This document shows positions 34,691 through 43,968 of a stretch of 54,986 bases of DNA, one piece after another. This DNA is from Chromatiales bacterium. GTDB lineage: Bacteria > Pseudomonadota > Gammaproteobacteria > JAGRCI01. How positions within the stretch are numbered: the first letter of the stretch is position 1; every line of letters starts with the position of its first letter. The position numbers and the translations under genes are program-made. The DNA is taken from positions 1 through 54,986 of the forward strand of contig JAGRGI010000163.1 in assembly GCA_020445565.1 (NCBI GenBank), written 5' to 3'. The notes under the pieces were generated by a model, which saw nothing but the letters and a program-made list of their open reading frames with translations, did no database searches and was not told where the DNA came from.

Positions 34691-36769
34691 TCATTTTTCC
34701 GTAAGTATCACCAAACCGGTCCAGGCTTCCGGGGTTGGGGCGTCGCGCAGTCCGTCTGCATAGTCGGCGAGAAACCGATAGCCCCTGGCGCGAAGCGTGC
34801 CGGGGGCATTGTCTGCCAAGCGCAGCCAAGCAGATTGCGCTTCAGTGAAATTTCCGCTGCGAAACGCCTCCAGGGCCTTTTCCACAAACGCAATTTCCCC
34901 TGCCATTTCGAGACAGTCGAGGCTGTCGTCGAAAGCCATCATCAGGTCGTAGACTGCCACCGGTTCGTCACGCCCCTTGGGGCGAAATTGGCCTAAAGGT
35001 CTCAACAGGAACCCCTCGACCGGCAGGCGCTTGCGAAATTCCTCACTGACGAGGATGGCGGCGCCCAGGGGCTTGGTCATGCCCTCCAGACGCGAGGCGG
35101 TGTTTACCGTGTCGCCGATGGCGGTGTAGGAGCGTTTCTGCGGCGAGCCGATCAGCCCGGCGACGACCTTGCCGGAGTGCAGGCCGATGCCGCTTTCGAA
35201 GCGGGGGACATGGCGGGGCAGGGTGCGGTTGAAGTGGTCCAGTTCCGCCTGCATCATCAGTGCCGCGCCGGCAGCGCGCGCGGCGCCGCTGGTTTCTCCC
35301 GGATTGCAGGGGAACAGGGCCATGACGGCGTCACCGATGAATTTGTCGACGATGCCGCCGAAACGTTCGATGCAACGGGTCATGCGCGTGAGATAGTCGT
35401 TCAATACCTCGATCAGCGCCTTCGGTCCCAGCGCTTCGGAGATACTGGTAAAGCGACGAATATCGGAAAACAACACCGTCATCTCTGTTTCGCTGCCCTG
35501 GAAGCCATGACCTCCGGTCTGTTCGAGTAAGAGATTCAACTGGCCCTGGCCCAAAAAGCGCCCCGCGGTGTGCAGCAGCCAGATCTCCCGCGACGCCTCT
35601 TTGAGTTTGCTTTCGAACCGTTGGCGGAGCTTGTCCATGGCGGTGGCATCGAGACGGCGCAGCGCTTCGCGCAAGAGTTGGGCACCTTCGATGGGGTGAT
35701 CATTTTTCAGCTCGATCCGGGCCAGGCGGTGCAGGAGCCGGGCGTACTCCACGGGTGATGATGTCTGGGATGTGTCGAAGTGCGCCATCGCCTGCCGGTA
35801 CTCGGCGTTGGCTTGTTCCGAATCTCCCTGGGCCCAGTGGATGTCGCCGCGCACGTAGGCGATGTTTGCCAGCAATTCCTGTAACAGCCCCGGAAAAATC
35901 GTTTGTGACTGGGTGTTTCGTTCTGCCTGGTCAAGAAGTTCAATTGCCTGTGAGTAGTCCGGTGCCGACCGGGTGAGCTGCGCGCGGGCCAGGCCGATGT
36001 GGGCAAAGCTGGCCTCTGGTCCGTTTGGGTTGTCCTGTCTGGCCAGGCTCAGGGCGATGTGGAACTCCTGTTCCGCCCCCTTGGTGTCGCCGGCCTCCAG
36101 TAGACAGCTTCCCAGGTGGGTATGCAGTTGCATGCGCAGACGGGTGAGTTCCGGCGATAGGCGTTCGACGATGGCCAGGTCACGACGCAAGTAGTCCGTG
36201 GCCTGGGGAAATTCGCCCAGCTCCATCGCCAGCCGGGCCAGATTCCCCAGGGTGAGCGCCTCGCCGGCTTCGTCCTCTGCCTGTTCACGCAGGGCCAGGG
36301 CGAATTCGTAGTCGCGTCGCGCGGAACCCATCAGTCCCTGGTAATACTGCAATTGGCCGTAGGTGTCCCAAACACGGGCCGTATACCCTGGGTCCGGCGG
36401 GTTTGCGAGGTCTTCCAGCAGATGGATGCTGCGATTTAGGGCGGTGTAGGCCAGGTCGATACGTCCGTCCTGCCGCCAGGCGAGGTAGGCGCGCAGGTGC
36501 CAGTAACGCCCGCGATCGCGGAAATCGAGTTCCGTCTCCTGCCTGCCCAGGTGTTCCAGCAGTTGGCGGGGAGAGTCCGGATCTTCGCGCAGTCGGGTTA
36601 TGGAGACGATGGCCGCCAGCAGCATCAGACGCAGTTCGTCGGCGGCGGCCACTTCCCGCGAGTCCACCGTGCCCGGACGTGGATCCAACAAGGCCAACGC
36701 CAAGGCCATGCTGGCCGTTTCAGCGAGCCCGGCTTTGCCCAGGGTGGCTGCGATGGATGATGCTTGCAT
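34691..36769 (-). CDS. TPR-containing class III adenylate/guanylate cyclase
   Basis: The 692-aa soluble protein has a long helical region of TPR-like repeats at about 40-410 (for example AGEALTLGNLARLAMELGEF and DYSQAIELLDQAE). The class III cyclase domain follows at about 428-610: TVLFSDIRRFTSISEAL and DKFIGDAVMALF carry the metal-binding Asp residues, and IGLHSGKVVAGLIGS and AIGDTVNTASRLEG are also present. No membrane segment is seen. ATG at 36769 follows the upstream small gene by 2 bases, and upstream codons of the same frame lie antiphase over other genes. It is the last gene of the operon. A role in pilus-linked cyclic-nucleotide signalling is inferred from this position. Confidence 0.88.
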   Translation of the reverse strand: MQASSIAATLGKAGLAETASMALALALLDPRPGTVDSREVAAADELRLMLLAAIVSITRLREDPDSPRQLLEHLGRQETELDFRDRGRYWHLRAYLAWRQDGRIDLAYTALNRSIHLLEDLANPPDPGYTARVWDTYGQLQYYQGLMGSARRDYEFALALREQAEDEAGEALTLGNLARLAMELGEFPQATDYLRRDLAIVERLSPELTRLRMQLHTHLGSCLLEAGDTKGAEQEFHIALSLARQDNPNGPEASFAHIGLARAQLTRSAPDYSQAIELLDQAERNTQSQTIFPGLLQELLANIAYVRGDIHWAQGDSEQANAEYRQAMAHFDTSQTSSPVEYARLLHRLARIELKNDHPIEGAQLLREALRRLDATAMDKLRQRFESKLKEASREIWLLHTAGRFLGQGQLNLLLEQTGGHGFQGSETEMTVLFSDIRRFTSISEALGPKALIEVLNDYLTRMTRCIERFGGIVDKFIGDAVMALFPCNPGETSGAARAAGAALMMQAELDHFNRTLPRHVPRFESGIGLHSGKVVAGLIGSPQKRSYTAIGDTVNTASRLEGMTKPLGAAILVSEEFRKRLPVEGFLLRPLGQFRPKGRDEPVAVYDLMMAFDDSLDCLEMAGEIAFVEKALEAFRSGNFTEAQSAWLRLADNAPGTLRARGYRFLADYADGLRDAPTPEAWTGLVILTEK

Positions 36770-36771
36770 CG

Positions 36772-37017
36772 TCACTCCCGGTGCCTGGGCGTTGCGAACG
36801 GGTCCTGGCCGGTTTTCACTTGAAATCCGATGCTGGCAGGTTCGGGGGGCATAGCCGGCAATGGTTTGATGCGGCCCGGCGGTAGGGCTTCGATCTCTGC
36901 AATGCGTGTCTCTGCAATCGCCACGGGATCGTTGGCGAGCAGGCGATAGCCGATCGCCCCCAGGCACAACACAAGGGCCATGGCCGCAACGGCGGAATTC
37001 CAACGTCCCGTGCTCAT
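36772..37017 (-). CDS. Small bitopic membrane protein, possible minimal PilP/GspC-type subunit
   Basis: An 81-aa protein with one membrane helix (about 9-27), then a Glu/Ala-rich helix, a Pro-rich linker (PPGRIKPLPAMPPEPAS) and a C-terminal stretch GFQVKTGQDPF. The place after the PilO-like gene, the topology and the DPF end resemble PilP or GspC, but the folded periplasmic domain is missing. Its ATG overlaps the PilO-like stop by 4 bases. The assignment rests mainly on position. Confidence 0.6.
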   Translation of the reverse strand: MSTGRWNSAVAAMALVLCLGAIGYRLLANDPVAIAETRIAEIEALPPGRIKPLPAMPPEPASIGFQVKTGQDPFATPRHRE

Positions 37018-37616
37018 CGGTTTTTCCCCTTTCGGGCCGGTTCTGTTTCTGGTTCGAAATAGGCGTAGATGGCAATTTCGCCGCGGATGGAAAGCCTGTT
37101 ACTGGACTTGGCGGGTTCCACCTCGGCAAATCGCCAGCGGGAGAGGAGCGGCGAGCCGTTGAGGGCCTCGGCAAATCGGCCCAATTGGTCGAATCTGCCT
37201 GTCAGGCTTACGGAGACCGGCTGTTCCTGGTAGAACTCAAAAGCACGCGTCGTCTGCGGGCTGAATTGCCGGAGTTCGATCCCTGAAACGATGGCGGCAT
37301 TGATCAGGGCTCGCAGCAGCTCGTCCAGCGCCGGGCGATCAGGTAACAGTCGCAGGGTGGGGCCGGCGGTTTCCAGGAATTCGAGGCGTTGTTTTTTGTA
37401 GTCGTCGACCTGCACCGCCTTGGCCTGTTTTGCCGCCAATTCGGAGGTCAAGTGGTCGCTTTCCCTTTGTAGTCTGTCCTGCTGCAACAGCAGATCCTGC
37501 AGATGGCCGAAGAAACCTGCAATCAGGACGGCGAAGAACAGCAGCGGCCCCCGTCTTGCCCGTAGCCAGCGGCCCAGAGAGCGGATCGAATCTGGTGTGA
37601 TCAATGCCTCGGGCAT
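37014..37616 (-). CDS. PilO-like inner-membrane alignment protein
   Basis: A 200-aa protein with a membrane helix (about 25-43) followed by a coiled-coil (LLLQQDRLQRESDHLTSELA). The ferredoxin-like PilO domain comes next (LRALINAAIVSGIELRQFSP, VSVSLTGRFDQLGRFAEAL). In type IV pili, PilN and PilO form the periplasmic bridge between the platform and PilP/secretin. It starts 3 bases after the PilN-like stop. Confidence 0.82.
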   Translation of the reverse strand: MPEALITPDSIRSLGRWLRARRGPLLFFAVLIAGFFGHLQDLLLQQDRLQRESDHLTSELAAKQAKAVQVDDYKKQRLEFLETAGPTLRLLPDRPALDELLRALINAAIVSGIELRQFSPQTTRAFEFYQEQPVSVSLTGRFDQLGRFAEALNGSPLLSRWRFAEVEPAKSSNRLSIRGEIAIYAYFEPETEPARKGKNR

Positions 37617-37619
37617 GGT

Positions 37620-38192
37620 TTACCAATCCCCTTGGGTACCGTTCGTCGCGGCAAAAGCGTAGTCCAGTTGAAAGGTCTTGTTCTGTCCCTCTGTCGGGTT
37701 TTGGCGGTCCAGGGTCATTGCCGGTACCTGGGCCTGGGGCAGCCGTTGGCGCAGGCTCTGGTCGAAGGCCGCCACCGTTTGCAGGTCGGGCGCCTCGCCG
37801 TACAATTGCAAGTGCAGTCCATTGTCGACTGTGGCCTCGGCCTCACTGCGTGGCAGGCCGAAGCGCAGGCGCCGCAGTTGCACCTGCGGGTTGACCGCGT
37901 TGCCCAGGGCGTTGAGGACTTGTAGAAACTCGCCGTTATTGGCGCGCAGCGTTGCCACGATCTGTTGGCGTGCCAGCAGCATGGCGCGGTCTTCCTCTGT
38001 GTGGCGAAATTCGCGAATCTGTCCTTCCTGTTCCGCGATGGCTGATTTGAAGCGTTGGTTGGCCGCTTGCAGATCGGCGATGCGGGCGGAAAGGCTCCAG
38101 TCCCAGACGCCCACCACCACCAGGCCCAACAGCGCATAGGCAGCCAGTTTCGCGGTGCTTTTCAGGCGGTTCGGGTTGGATTGGCTATGCAT
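37620..38192 (-). CDS. PilN-like (GspL/PilN family) bitopic protein
   Basis: A ~190-aa protein with a short cytoplasmic N-terminus, one membrane helix (about 17-33, AAYALLGLVVVGVWDW), a coiled-coil and a PilN-like periplasmic part (LQVLNALGNAVNPQVQLRRL, QLYGEAPDLQTVAAFDQSL). ATG at 38192 was chosen because it lies just after the STAND gene stop. Its short N-terminus lacks an obvious PilM-binding INLLP motif, consistent with no pilM in the window. It is paired with the PilO-like gene. Confidence 0.72.
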   Translation of the reverse strand: MHSQSNPNRLKSTAKLAAYALLGLVVVGVWDWSLSARIADLQAANQRFKSAIAEQEGQIREFRHTEEDRAMLLARQQIVATLRANNGEFLQVLNALGNAVNPQVQLRRLRFGLPRSEAEATVDNGLHLQLYGEAPDLQTVAAFDQSLRQRLPQAQVPAMTLDRQNPTEGQNKTFQLDYAFAATNGTQGDW

Positions 38193-38200
38193 GTTTCGGT

Positions 38201-41200
38201 TCAATTGAGCTGTTGGCGGCAAACATCGGTTTGTTGATGTTCTCCCGCGTAACGCAACCATTCGGCGTCGTTCAGGCGCGATTGGCCGGCGAAGGCGCAG
38301 GCACTGGCCAGGAGCTTTGCCGGATCGGTATACCAGAGCCTTACCCGCCCCTCGTCCCCACCGCTGGCCAGCAGCGATCCGTCGGGGGAGAATTTCAATT
38401 GTCGCACGGGTTTCTCATGTCCCCGTAGTTGCCGGGTCGGCGATTCCGGGTGCTCCAGGTCCTGTAGCCAGATCGCACCGCTGCCGAAGCCGATGGCCAG
38501 CCAGCGTCCCCGTGGTCCCAGGGCGATGGAGGCAGGATCTCGCCGGTCGGTCCAGGTGATCTCTCTTCGCTCACCGAAGCCTGTCGCGTTGGCCTTGAAT
38601 ACCAGGACCTGCCCGCTGCGAGTCAGTCCGGCGACACGCCCGCCATCGGCGCTCCAGGTGGCTCGGGACAAGGTTGCGGCCTCGCTGCGTGCATTTGCCG
38701 GTAATCCTGGAGCGACGTTTTGGGATAGCGGGCCTACCAGTTCTGCCAAGGCGTTGGAAAAACGATCGCTACGCAACGAAGGATCGGCCGACATCAGCGG
38801 CAGCTTGAAGCTGTCCAGTGCCTTGAGGGAGGGTGGCTGATCAAGCAGGAAGTCCTGCCCGGAACCGTTCTCCTGTAGCAGCCGGACGCGGTTTCCCGCG
38901 CGTGCCAATTGCAGGGTTGCTGGTTCCTGTGCCAGGGTCTGTACCGAAACCTGCCGAAAGCAGCCGGGGCGTTCGGTTTGTGGGCGAAGGGTGAGGACTT
39001 CGTTTTCCCCCGCGATCAGCAGGTTTTCTCCACCGTCGGCCAGCGTAAGGCGGCCAAATCCTTGCGTGGGCAATTCGGGGGCGATATCCCAGGGATGTTC
39101 CCTGTCGAGATTCCACACCGTCAGGTTTCCTTTGGTGTCGACGCTGATCAGCCTTCGGGATTCCAGGAAGCCGGCTGCCATGATGTGGGCGCAGCGTAGC
39201 GGCAGGGCGTGAGTCTCGCCTGCCGTTATGTCGCCGAGACGGGCGAGTCGGATCTGGCCCTGCCGGTCCAGGTGTACCAGCCAACGTCCGTCGGCGGAAA
39301 GTCTGAGACGCCCGGAATCCTGCCGAAATACCGCCGACACTGTACCCGTATCGGCGTGCAGACGCCAAAGTCCGACCGGGGAGGTGCCGTCCGCGCTTTG
39401 GGCGGTGAGCCAGTGATCGTCCCTGCTGAAACCCAGGGTATCGGCCAAAGGCAGGGGGCCGAGGGAGACCACAGAGGCTTGTCCCCGCAAGAGCAGGGTG
39501 AGATGACCCTCACGGTCCAGGCTGGCGAGTCGATTTCCGTCGGTGCTGAAGGCCAGGGCGGTTGGCGGAACTGGCAGAATGTCTTTGTACCATTGCAATG
39601 CACTTTTATCGGCGATTGGCCGGGTGTCTCCGTTCGGCTGTGTGCCCTCAGCCAACGCCCAGGTCTTGGCGCGGCCTTGTATGTCACGGCTGAGCAGCCA
39701 GTCTCCCCCAGGGCCGAACTGGACGTCCGCCACCAGACCCCCGGCCGGGTCGAGTTGGCGCAGTCCATTGGGGCCGTCGATCTCCCCCAGGTTCAGAACG
39801 TGCACGCGTTCGTCCCAACCGAACAGGGCAAGGTGGTTGCCAGCGTCATCGAATCGCAGGCGGCCGAACTGTTTTTCGTCGGCGTCAGTGGATCTGCGGC
39901 GCCAGGAGAGCCCGTCGCCAGCCTCCTGACTCCAAAGCCGAAGCCGGCCCAGTTGGTCCAGCACCGCCAGCCAGCGGCCATTGGGCGAGAACTCGGCACT
40001 GCGGGCGGAAGGCATATCGATTGCCTGGGTCTTCGGGTCCGGCGGATAGGTAGCTGCCCGGCGTGCGTCCCACAGCCGGAGGCTTCCGTCACGTCCCATG
40101 CTCACCAACGTATCGCCGCCGTCGAGAAAACCCAGTGATATCGGTTCGGTCTCCTGAACGCCCAGGCGCAGGGGTTGCTGCACGCTTTCATAGGCCCAGC
40201 GCCGCAGTTCTCCACTGCGATTGCCGGTGTAGAGCAGGGCCTCGCCGGGATGGAAGGCCAGCGCCGATATGGGCGACCCGGAGCCGTCCGATGCGGGCAT
40301 CGTGCCCCGGCTGCCGGAAACCTCGAGCTGCCAGCGGCGCACCTCACCCGATTCATCGGAGCTGACGATGTTACGTGAATTCATGGCCAGGTCGGCGATG
40401 GCTGCACCGTGGCCGTGACGCACGAAGCTGCGCTGAACCTTGCCTTTGTCGTCGACCTGCCATACCCGTAATTTCTGATCCTTGCCGCCAGCGATCAGCC
40501 AGTCTCCGGCAGGGCTGAAATGAATATGTTCGATACCGGCCTCCCTTTCCTGCAGCAGATTGACGGGGCCTGTCACCCTGGCGTCACCGAGAAGGTAGAG
40601 ACTCACCGTTCCATCCTCGCCCAGGGTTGCCAGGTGTCCCTGATCGCCGGCCATTGTCGTCTTTCGGACCTGCGGCAATCGTAGCCTGGGGCGGTAATCG
40701 ATCTTGCCGTCGCTGTCTTCCTGGCGCTGCCACAGCAGCAGTTCGCCGTTGCGCTGGAGCGCGCCTATCCAGGCCGCATCCGCACTCATGGACAACTGGG
40801 TGACCGGCTCCGGCGTCAGCAGCCAGGCGTCGGCCTCGCTGCCGCTCAGGGCTTCGTTCCAGCCCCACACGCGAATACTGCCGTCCATGCCGGCGGATAC
40901 CAGCCAGCGGCCATTGCGGCTCATACGAAGTTGGGTGATGAGACTGTTGGCACCGATCAGGTGTCGGCCCGCTGACGTCGCGGCGTCGGTCGGCCAAAGG
41001 CGAATGCGCTTGTCGCCTCCCGCGGAGACCAGCCAGGAACCGTTGCCGGAGAAGCTCAGGGCGTGCACCGCGGTGGCGTGCTCACCCAGGCGCATTGGCG
41101 GCGACTGTCGGTTCGTCGCCAGCAACCATACCCCATGGTCGGTGCTGGCCAGGCCCAGCCATCGACCGTCCGCCGAAAGGGCCAGCCGGGTAGCCTTGAC

Positions 41201-43012
41201 GGGGAGTGACACGGCCAATGCCGGGCCGATCGGTGAGCCGTCGGAATACAGATTCCAATAACGGACCTCTCCTGAGCTGGCCAGGGCGGCGACGCGCAGG
41301 CCGTCATCACTCACGGCGACTTGCCGGGCCGCCCCCGTCAGGCGGCCGACGGCGGTACTGCCGCTGGCGTGCACCACGGAGCGGAGCTGGTCTTCGGCGG
41401 CGCCGCGCAGATCGATCTGGTCCTTGTCTGCCAGCTGCAGGATGTTCAGCCCCAGCAACACGCTGGTCACCGGGCGGGTGTTGGCCAGTTCCTCGGAGGC
41501 GGTTTCCAGTTTGCCCAGCAACAGACCCTTGGCGAGCAGGGCGACCTTGGCGCGTTCGGCCAGGTTCCATGTGCTGAATGCCAGCAGCACGGTGAAGCTC
41601 AGCGCGAATCCGCCCACCAGCAGGCGCTTGCGATGGCGCTGCTGCAATTGGGCCTCGCTGCGGCTGCGTTCCATGTAGTCGGCGATCTCCGGCGCCAGCC
41701 GCAGGCGGGGAAGATAGGGTTGCAGATAGTGCAGAAAGCCCGCATCCAGCAGGGCCTCGGCGGCGCGGTTGCGGGACAGGTATTCCTTATGGCGATTCTG
41801 TAGCGCCTGACGGATCTCCAGGAGTTCCTTTTCCAGACCCGACATCCACGCGAACACGGTGGCGGCGAGCGTATCGTGGCGCAGTTCCAGGGTCTCGCGT
41901 TGCGGGTCTTCGCGCAGGATGCGACTTTGGATGAGCTGCCTGATCGCCGCGTTCAGCTCCCTGGGGGGGATGGCCGCGCCGAAGTTCAGTGTGTCACGGG
42001 CCAGTTCGACCCCGCTGACGACTTTCTTGGTGCCTTCGCCGGTGACCATGGCCTTGAGAATGTGACGGCCGTGGTCCGGGTCTGGCAGGCGCTCGACCTC
42101 TTCTTCCATGAAGCGGGCGAGTATATCTTCGATGCGTCCCTCGCTTTCGTAGGCAGCGCTGCTGATGAAGGGGGGATTGCCGCCAGCGTCCACCGCTTTG
42201 CGATAGAGGCGGTCCATGACCACTTGCAGGTAGGGCAGTTCGACGCCGTTTCCTTCTACCGTGAGTCGGCGGACGATGGTACCTGCGAGCCCCGCTTCCA
42301 GCCCGACACCGCAGACCTGGCAGGCGGATTCCACCGCCCGTTGGGCGTCTTCGTCCGACATGCGGCGCAGCCACAGGCGGTTTTCGAACAGGCTGGGCAC
42401 CTCCCGTTCCAGTTCCGTGAGCAGGGCCAGGTATTCCTGGCGAATCACGAACAGCAGCTTGAGGTCCAGTCGAACGTCGATGAGTTGCCGCAACTCACGG
42501 GCAAAGTGCCGTTTGCTGGCCTTGCCGTGGGCGATGAACAGCTCCTCGAACTGATCGAACACCAGCACCAGGGTACGGCTCTCGAACTCTGCCAATTCGC
42601 GCAGAAGTTCCACCGTGTCCGCCTCCGGTGCCAGCCCCGGAACGCGTTCCAGGATGGTTTCGCGCAGTTGTCGCCAGGCATCGGCGTGGCTGCGCAGGGT
42701 GATGAAGACGGCATCTTCCTCGGCGATCTTGCCGCGCAGACCGCACTGGATCAGGGAGGTCTTACCGCTGCCGGACTCGCCGTAGAGCAACAGGTGTTTC
42801 TTGCGGTAGAAATGGCGCAAGGCCTCTTCCGCCTCGGCCTCTCGGCCAAAGAAGATATCGCCGTCCTCCGGGCCGTAGGCGTCCAGGAACTTGAAGGGGT
42901 TGCGGAAGTGGGTCTCGTCGTCGGCACGGCGCTCGTAGCGGTCGAGAATTTCCTCCAGCGACAGTTCGACGCTGGCGGGAGTGGGGTTGTCGCCGTTACC
43001 GCTCATCGACAC
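38201..43012 (-). CDS. nSTAND-type NTPase with membrane helix and very long WD40 region (1603 aa)
   Basis: An N-terminal P-loop NTPase has Walker A GESGSGKT (78-85), Walker B LVLVFDQFEELF (about 148-159) and a following winged-helix-like region (LRHDTLAATVFAW), the pattern of nSTAND1 proteins. A single membrane helix lies at about 463-482 (LLVGGFALSFTVLLAFSTW). From about 550 to the end there are many WD40-type repeats, for example AVHALSFSGNGSWLVSAGGD and the last LKFSPDGSLLASGGDEG. STAND proteins act as switches that oligomerise on ligand sensing. The layout suggests a cytoplasmic NTPase with a periplasmic WD40 sensor, or the reverse, which is inferred. GTG at 43012 abuts the upstream stop; ATG at 43006 is the alternative. 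It lies between pilins and PilN/PilO-like genes. Confidence 0.88.
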   Translation of the reverse strand: MSMSGNGDNPTPASVELSLEEILDRYERRADDETHFRNPFKFLDAYGPEDGDIFFGREAEAEEALRHFYRKKHLLLYGESGSGKTSLIQCGLRGKIAEEDAVFITLRSHADAWRQLRETILERVPGLAPEADTVELLRELAEFESRTLVLVFDQFEELFIAHGKASKRHFARELRQLIDVRLDLKLLFVIRQEYLALLTELEREVPSLFENRLWLRRMSDEDAQRAVESACQVCGVGLEAGLAGTIVRRLTVEGNGVELPYLQVVMDRLYRKAVDAGGNPPFISSAAYESEGRIEDILARFMEEEVERLPDPDHGRHILKAMVTGEGTKKVVSGVELARDTLNFGAAIPPRELNAAIRQLIQSRILREDPQRETLELRHDTLAATVFAWMSGLEKELLEIRQALQNRHKEYLSRNRAAEALLDAGFLHYLQPYLPRLRLAPEIADYMERSRSEAQLQQRHRKRLLVGGFALSFTVLLAFSTWNLAERAKVALLAKGLLLGKLETASEELANTRPVTSVLLGLNILQLADKDQIDLRGAAEDQLRSVVHASGSTAVGRLTGAARQVAVSDDGLRVAALASSGEVRYWNLYSDGSPIGPALAVSLPVKATRLALSADGRWLGLASTDHGVWLLATNRQSPPMRLGEHATAVHALSFSGNGSWLVSAGGDKRIRLWPTDAATSAGRHLIGANSLITQLRMSRNGRWLVSAGMDGSIRVWGWNEALSGSEADAWLLTPEPVTQLSMSADAAWIGALQRNGELLLWQRQEDSDGKIDYRPRLRLPQVRKTTMAGDQGHLATLGEDGTVSLYLLGDARVTGPVNLLQEREAGIEHIHFSPAGDWLIAGGKDQKLRVWQVDDKGKVQRSFVRHGHGAAIADLAMNSRNIVSSDESGEVRRWQLEVSGSRGTMPASDGSGSPISALAFHPGEALLYTGNRSGELRRWAYESVQQPLRLGVQETEPISLGFLDGGDTLVSMGRDGSLRLWDARRAATYPPDPKTQAIDMPSARSAEFSPNGRWLAVLDQLGRLRLWSQEAGDGLSWRRRSTDADEKQFGRLRFDDAGNHLALFGWDERVHVLNLGEIDGPNGLRQLDPAGGLVADVQFGPGGDWLLSRDIQGRAKTWALAEGTQPNGDTRPIADKSALQWYKDILPVPPTALAFSTDGNRLASLDREGHLTLLLRGQASVVSLGPLPLADTLGFSRDDHWLTAQSADGTSPVGLWRLHADTGTVSAVFRQDSGRLRLSADGRWLVHLDRQGQIRLARLGDITAGETHALPLRCAHIMAAGFLESRRLISVDTKGNLTVWNLDREHPWDIAPELPTQGFGRLTLADGGENLLIAGENEVLTLRPQTERPGCFRQVSVQTLAQEPATLQLARAGNRVRLLQENGSGQDFLLDQPPSLKALDSFKLPLMSADPSLRSDRFSNALAELVGPLSQNVAPGLPANARSEAATLSRATWSADGGRVAGLTRSGQVLVFKANATGFGERREITWTDRRDPASIALGPRGRWLAIGFGSGAIWLQDLEHPESPTRQLRGHEKPVRQLKFSPDGSLLASGGDEGRVRLWYTDPAKLLASACAFAGQSRLNDAEWLRYAGEHQQTDVCRQQLN

Positions 43013-43963
43013 TCAATCCGCGGTTTGCGCCTCGGCGGTGGCGCTTCCCAGCAGTTGCAGCAGTTCTTCGATGCCGCGCTCGGCCATTTCCCGTTCGCTG
43101 GCGTATTCCAGCTCCTGGCTGTTGAATTCCCGGCCGCTGGTCCCACAGGGCAGATAGTGGATCTTCCAGCCTTGCTTTTTGCGCTCGAAGCCGTTCATGA
43201 CGTACAGATCGGGACGGATGCCGGAGGCTTCGTCGTAGCGCTCAGGGTCCAGATAAAGATACAGCGGGTGCAGATTCAGGAACCCGCCGCCTTCTTTTTC
43301 CAGGATGAAATCCTCGGTGTCCGTGTGCCACTCGCGCTCGGAGAATATCGCCTCCGGGTCCTGATAGGCGCCGGCCAGCAGCCAGAACTGGTGGGCAAAT
43401 TTGGATGCCTCCAGGCGCCGACGGTGCACGTTCACGGTTTTCACGTAATAGGGCATATAGTCCTCGATGAAATCCATGGCACGCAGCAGATCGGCCATCA
43501 TGGCCTCCAGCTCGTCGCAGGACTTGGCGATCTCCGCCGGCCCCATGTCGCCATGGGCGAATCGGTTGCGTACCGTGACGATGTCCTGCAACAGATTCAA
43601 CCCTTCACCGGGGCTGCCGAGCTTGCGGGCGAAGACCAGATCCCGCAGCTCCGGCATGAAGGCGTCCTCGGAATCGGCCAGCAGCCGCTCGCCTTCGCGA
43701 AGAATTTCGATCCAGTGCCCGAACGACGGGCGGCGCAGACTGTCCGGGAACCGGGCCAGGGCTTCGTTGGGTTCCAGCCGTTGCGCCCGTATGGACTCGC
43801 GCAGATCGGCCAACACGACGATGGCGAGGAAGCGGGCGGTCATTTCCGCTGCTTGCAGGACGTACTTCAGGCGCTTTGCGTCCTTGTCGTGGCAGGCGCG
43901 GATGCGCCGCATCGCGGTGGCGATGGGGTAGGGCAGAACATCCAGATTGACGCGTCGGGCCAC
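43013..43963 (-). CDS. Unknown protein with RNxxxH (HEPN-like) motif, partner of the STAND gene
   Basis: The ~316-aa protein opens with LDVLPYPIATAMRRIRACHD and a helical region (LKYVLQAAEMTARFLAIVVL) of a kind seen at the N-terminus of assorted bacterial signalling and conflict proteins. At 131-138 it has VRNRFAHG, matching the RX4-6H pattern of HEPN domains. A C-terminal part rich in aromatic residues follows (FLNLHPLYLYLDPERYDE, YVMNGFERKKQGWKIHYLPC). No membrane helix is seen. The GTG at 43963 lies 5 bases after the pilin stop. The gene abuts the STAND gene with no gap. HEPN nuclease activity is only a possibility. Confidence 0.65.
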   Translation of the reverse strand: MARRVNLDVLPYPIATAMRRIRACHDKDAKRLKYVLQAAEMTARFLAIVVLADLRESIRAQRLEPNEALARFPDSLRRPSFGHWIEILREGERLLADSEDAFMPELRDLVFARKLGSPGEGLNLLQDIVTVRNRFAHGDMGPAEIAKSCDELEAMMADLLRAMDFIEDYMPYYVKTVNVHRRRLEASKFAHQFWLLAGAYQDPEAIFSEREWHTDTEDFILEKEGGGFLNLHPLYLYLDPERYDEASGIRPDLYVMNGFERKKQGWKIHYLPCGTSGREFNSQELEYASEREMAERGIEELLQLLGSATAEAQTAD

Positions 43964-43968
43964 GGGGT

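Noticed and set aside
34518..34763. 81-codon plus-strand frame after pilE
   Set aside because: It runs into the convergent cyclase gene and across its probable terminator, with no family match.
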